Shown: in pieces, positions 63,465 through 64,000 of the stretch
Numbering within the stretch: position 1 is the first letter of the stretch
Layout of the letters: each line of letters opens with the position of its first letter
Source of the DNA: Ignavibacteriales bacterium
GTDB taxonomy: Bacteria > Bacteroidota > Ignavibacteria > Ignavibacteriales > Melioribacteraceae
Length of the DNA: 64,000 nt
Reading direction: 5' to 3'
Assembly (NCBI GenBank): GCA_026390795.1
Contig: JAPLFG010000004.1
Coordinates: forward strand, 62,001-126,000
Position numbers and translations under genes: made by a program
Notes under the pieces: model-generated
The model's database searches: none
Told to the model about the DNA's origin: nothing
What the model saw: only the letters and a program-made list of their open reading frames with translations

Positions 63465-64000
63465 ATGACTAGTAAAATTTTTAAAATAGTATCGGTTGTG
63501 CTCGCAATTACAATTATGATTGGCTGCGGTAAAAAGGAAACGATCCCGAACGCAGCTTCGATCAATGTTAATAATCTAAAAAGCATTGATATGAGCGGAC
63601 AAAAAGTTTATTTGAAGTATCAATTCAAGAAAGACCAAAAGCTTCGTTATAAATTAACCACAATTTCTAATTCGGTTCAGACTATCAAAGTAGATTCTCT
63701 TATGAAATCGAATTCCGATCAATCACTTACGTACATTTTTGATTTAGAGGTTGTTGATGTTGACAAGGATAATATAGCCGAACTCGTAATTAATATCTCT
63801 TCCATCAATTTTAACGGTATAAGCAATGGACAGAAATTAAATTACGATTCCAAAGCAAAGCTATCCAAAGAGGACAAAGACAAATTTGCGGAATTTGAAA
63901 CAGTTGTAAACTCGCCATATCGCGTTCGTGTAAACCAGAAAGGTGAAATATTAGAAGTAACTCGAATTGATAAAATGGCAGATAAAATGATCAGTCTTAG
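63465..64000 (+). CDS. Lipoprotein of unknown function, 3' end outside the window
   Basis: An ATG at 63465, nine bases after AGAGAG, opens a frame that reaches the window end (178 codons seen). It has a lipoprotein signal (IVSVVLAITIMIGCGKK, lipobox MIGC) and a beta-rich mature part (YLKYQFKKDQKLRYKLTT, AELVINISSINFNG, YRVRVNQKGEILEVTRIDK). The pattern resembles DUF6263-type bacterial lipoproteins. It is cut by the window edge. Confidence 0.75.
   Translation, partial: MTSKIFKIVSVVLAITIMIGCGKKETIPNAASINVNNLKSIDMSGQKVYLKYQFKKDQKLRYKLTTISNSVQTIKVDSLMKSNSDQSLTYIFDLEVVDVDKDNIAELVINISSINFNGISNGQKLNYDSKAKLSKEDKDKFAEFETVVNSPYRVRVNQKGEILEVTRIDKMADKMISL

Overview
The window is AT-rich DNA from what looks like a member of the Ignavibacteria (Ignavibacteriota/Chlorobi branch of the FCB group). 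This is inferred from a secreted protein at 28.5-31.7 kb ending in a type IX secretion sorting domain with the NYPNPFNP motif usual in that lineage, from many short lipoproteins, and from the core gene set. No rRNA gene or other decisive marker is present, so the assignment is an inference.

Region 1 (1-17.8 kb) is accessory DNA. From right to left on the minus strand it carries a defence operon: a 1,709-residue DEAD-box helicase with an MZB/DUF1998-like region and a C-terminal Vsr/DUF559-like nuclease, a SNF2/RapA-type helicase, a Fic protein, and the start of an Eco57I/PglX-type DNA methylase that runs off the left edge. The composition resembles class 1 DISARM, but helicase, MZB and nuclease are fused and Fic is inserted. 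Next come poorly known genes (10-12 kb). After them is a single file of minus-strand genes (12.5-17.0 kb) separated by hairpin-rich spacers with integron attC-like features: a membrane-anchored CBM11-like protein, a Macro-TIR/SEFIR fusion, a tiny DnaJ-type zinc-finger protein, a decayed zinc-ribbon gene, a small membrane protein and a possible PD-(D/E)XK protein. The island ends at tandem 11-12 bp repeats next to a tRNA-CAU gene, which fits a tyrosine-recombinase insertion site.

Region 2 (17.9-28.2 kb) is one minus-strand sugar operon: a 42-residue membrane peptide, an SSS symporter, a galactokinase-like GHMP kinase, a sugar nucleotidyltransferase, a GalE-like epimerase, a NagB-PIG-L fusion and a secreted beta-galactosidase. 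Together they suggest beta-galactoside use through a Leloir-like route in which a pyrophosphorylase replaces GalT.

Region 3 (28.5-47.3 kb) holds the T9SS-secreted protein, a wbpE/wbpD/wbpB-like trio for a diacetamido-glucuronic acid sugar, a POT transporter, cydAB, sthA, glgP, plsY, an HtrA protease and purB.

Region 4 (47.4-64 kb) holds groES-groEL under a perfect CIRCE operator, an exopolysaccharide set (uxs, a Wzc-like kinase, an SLBB protein), and a ybaB-recR-methyltransferase-lipoprotein-lipoprotein-ftsX string in which one lipoprotein appears to start at AUU. It continues with psd-pssA-purS-purQ, tatA, gatA, a HEPN/MNT pair, sucD with an unusual lysine-rich tail, ndk, and the start of another lipoprotein gene.
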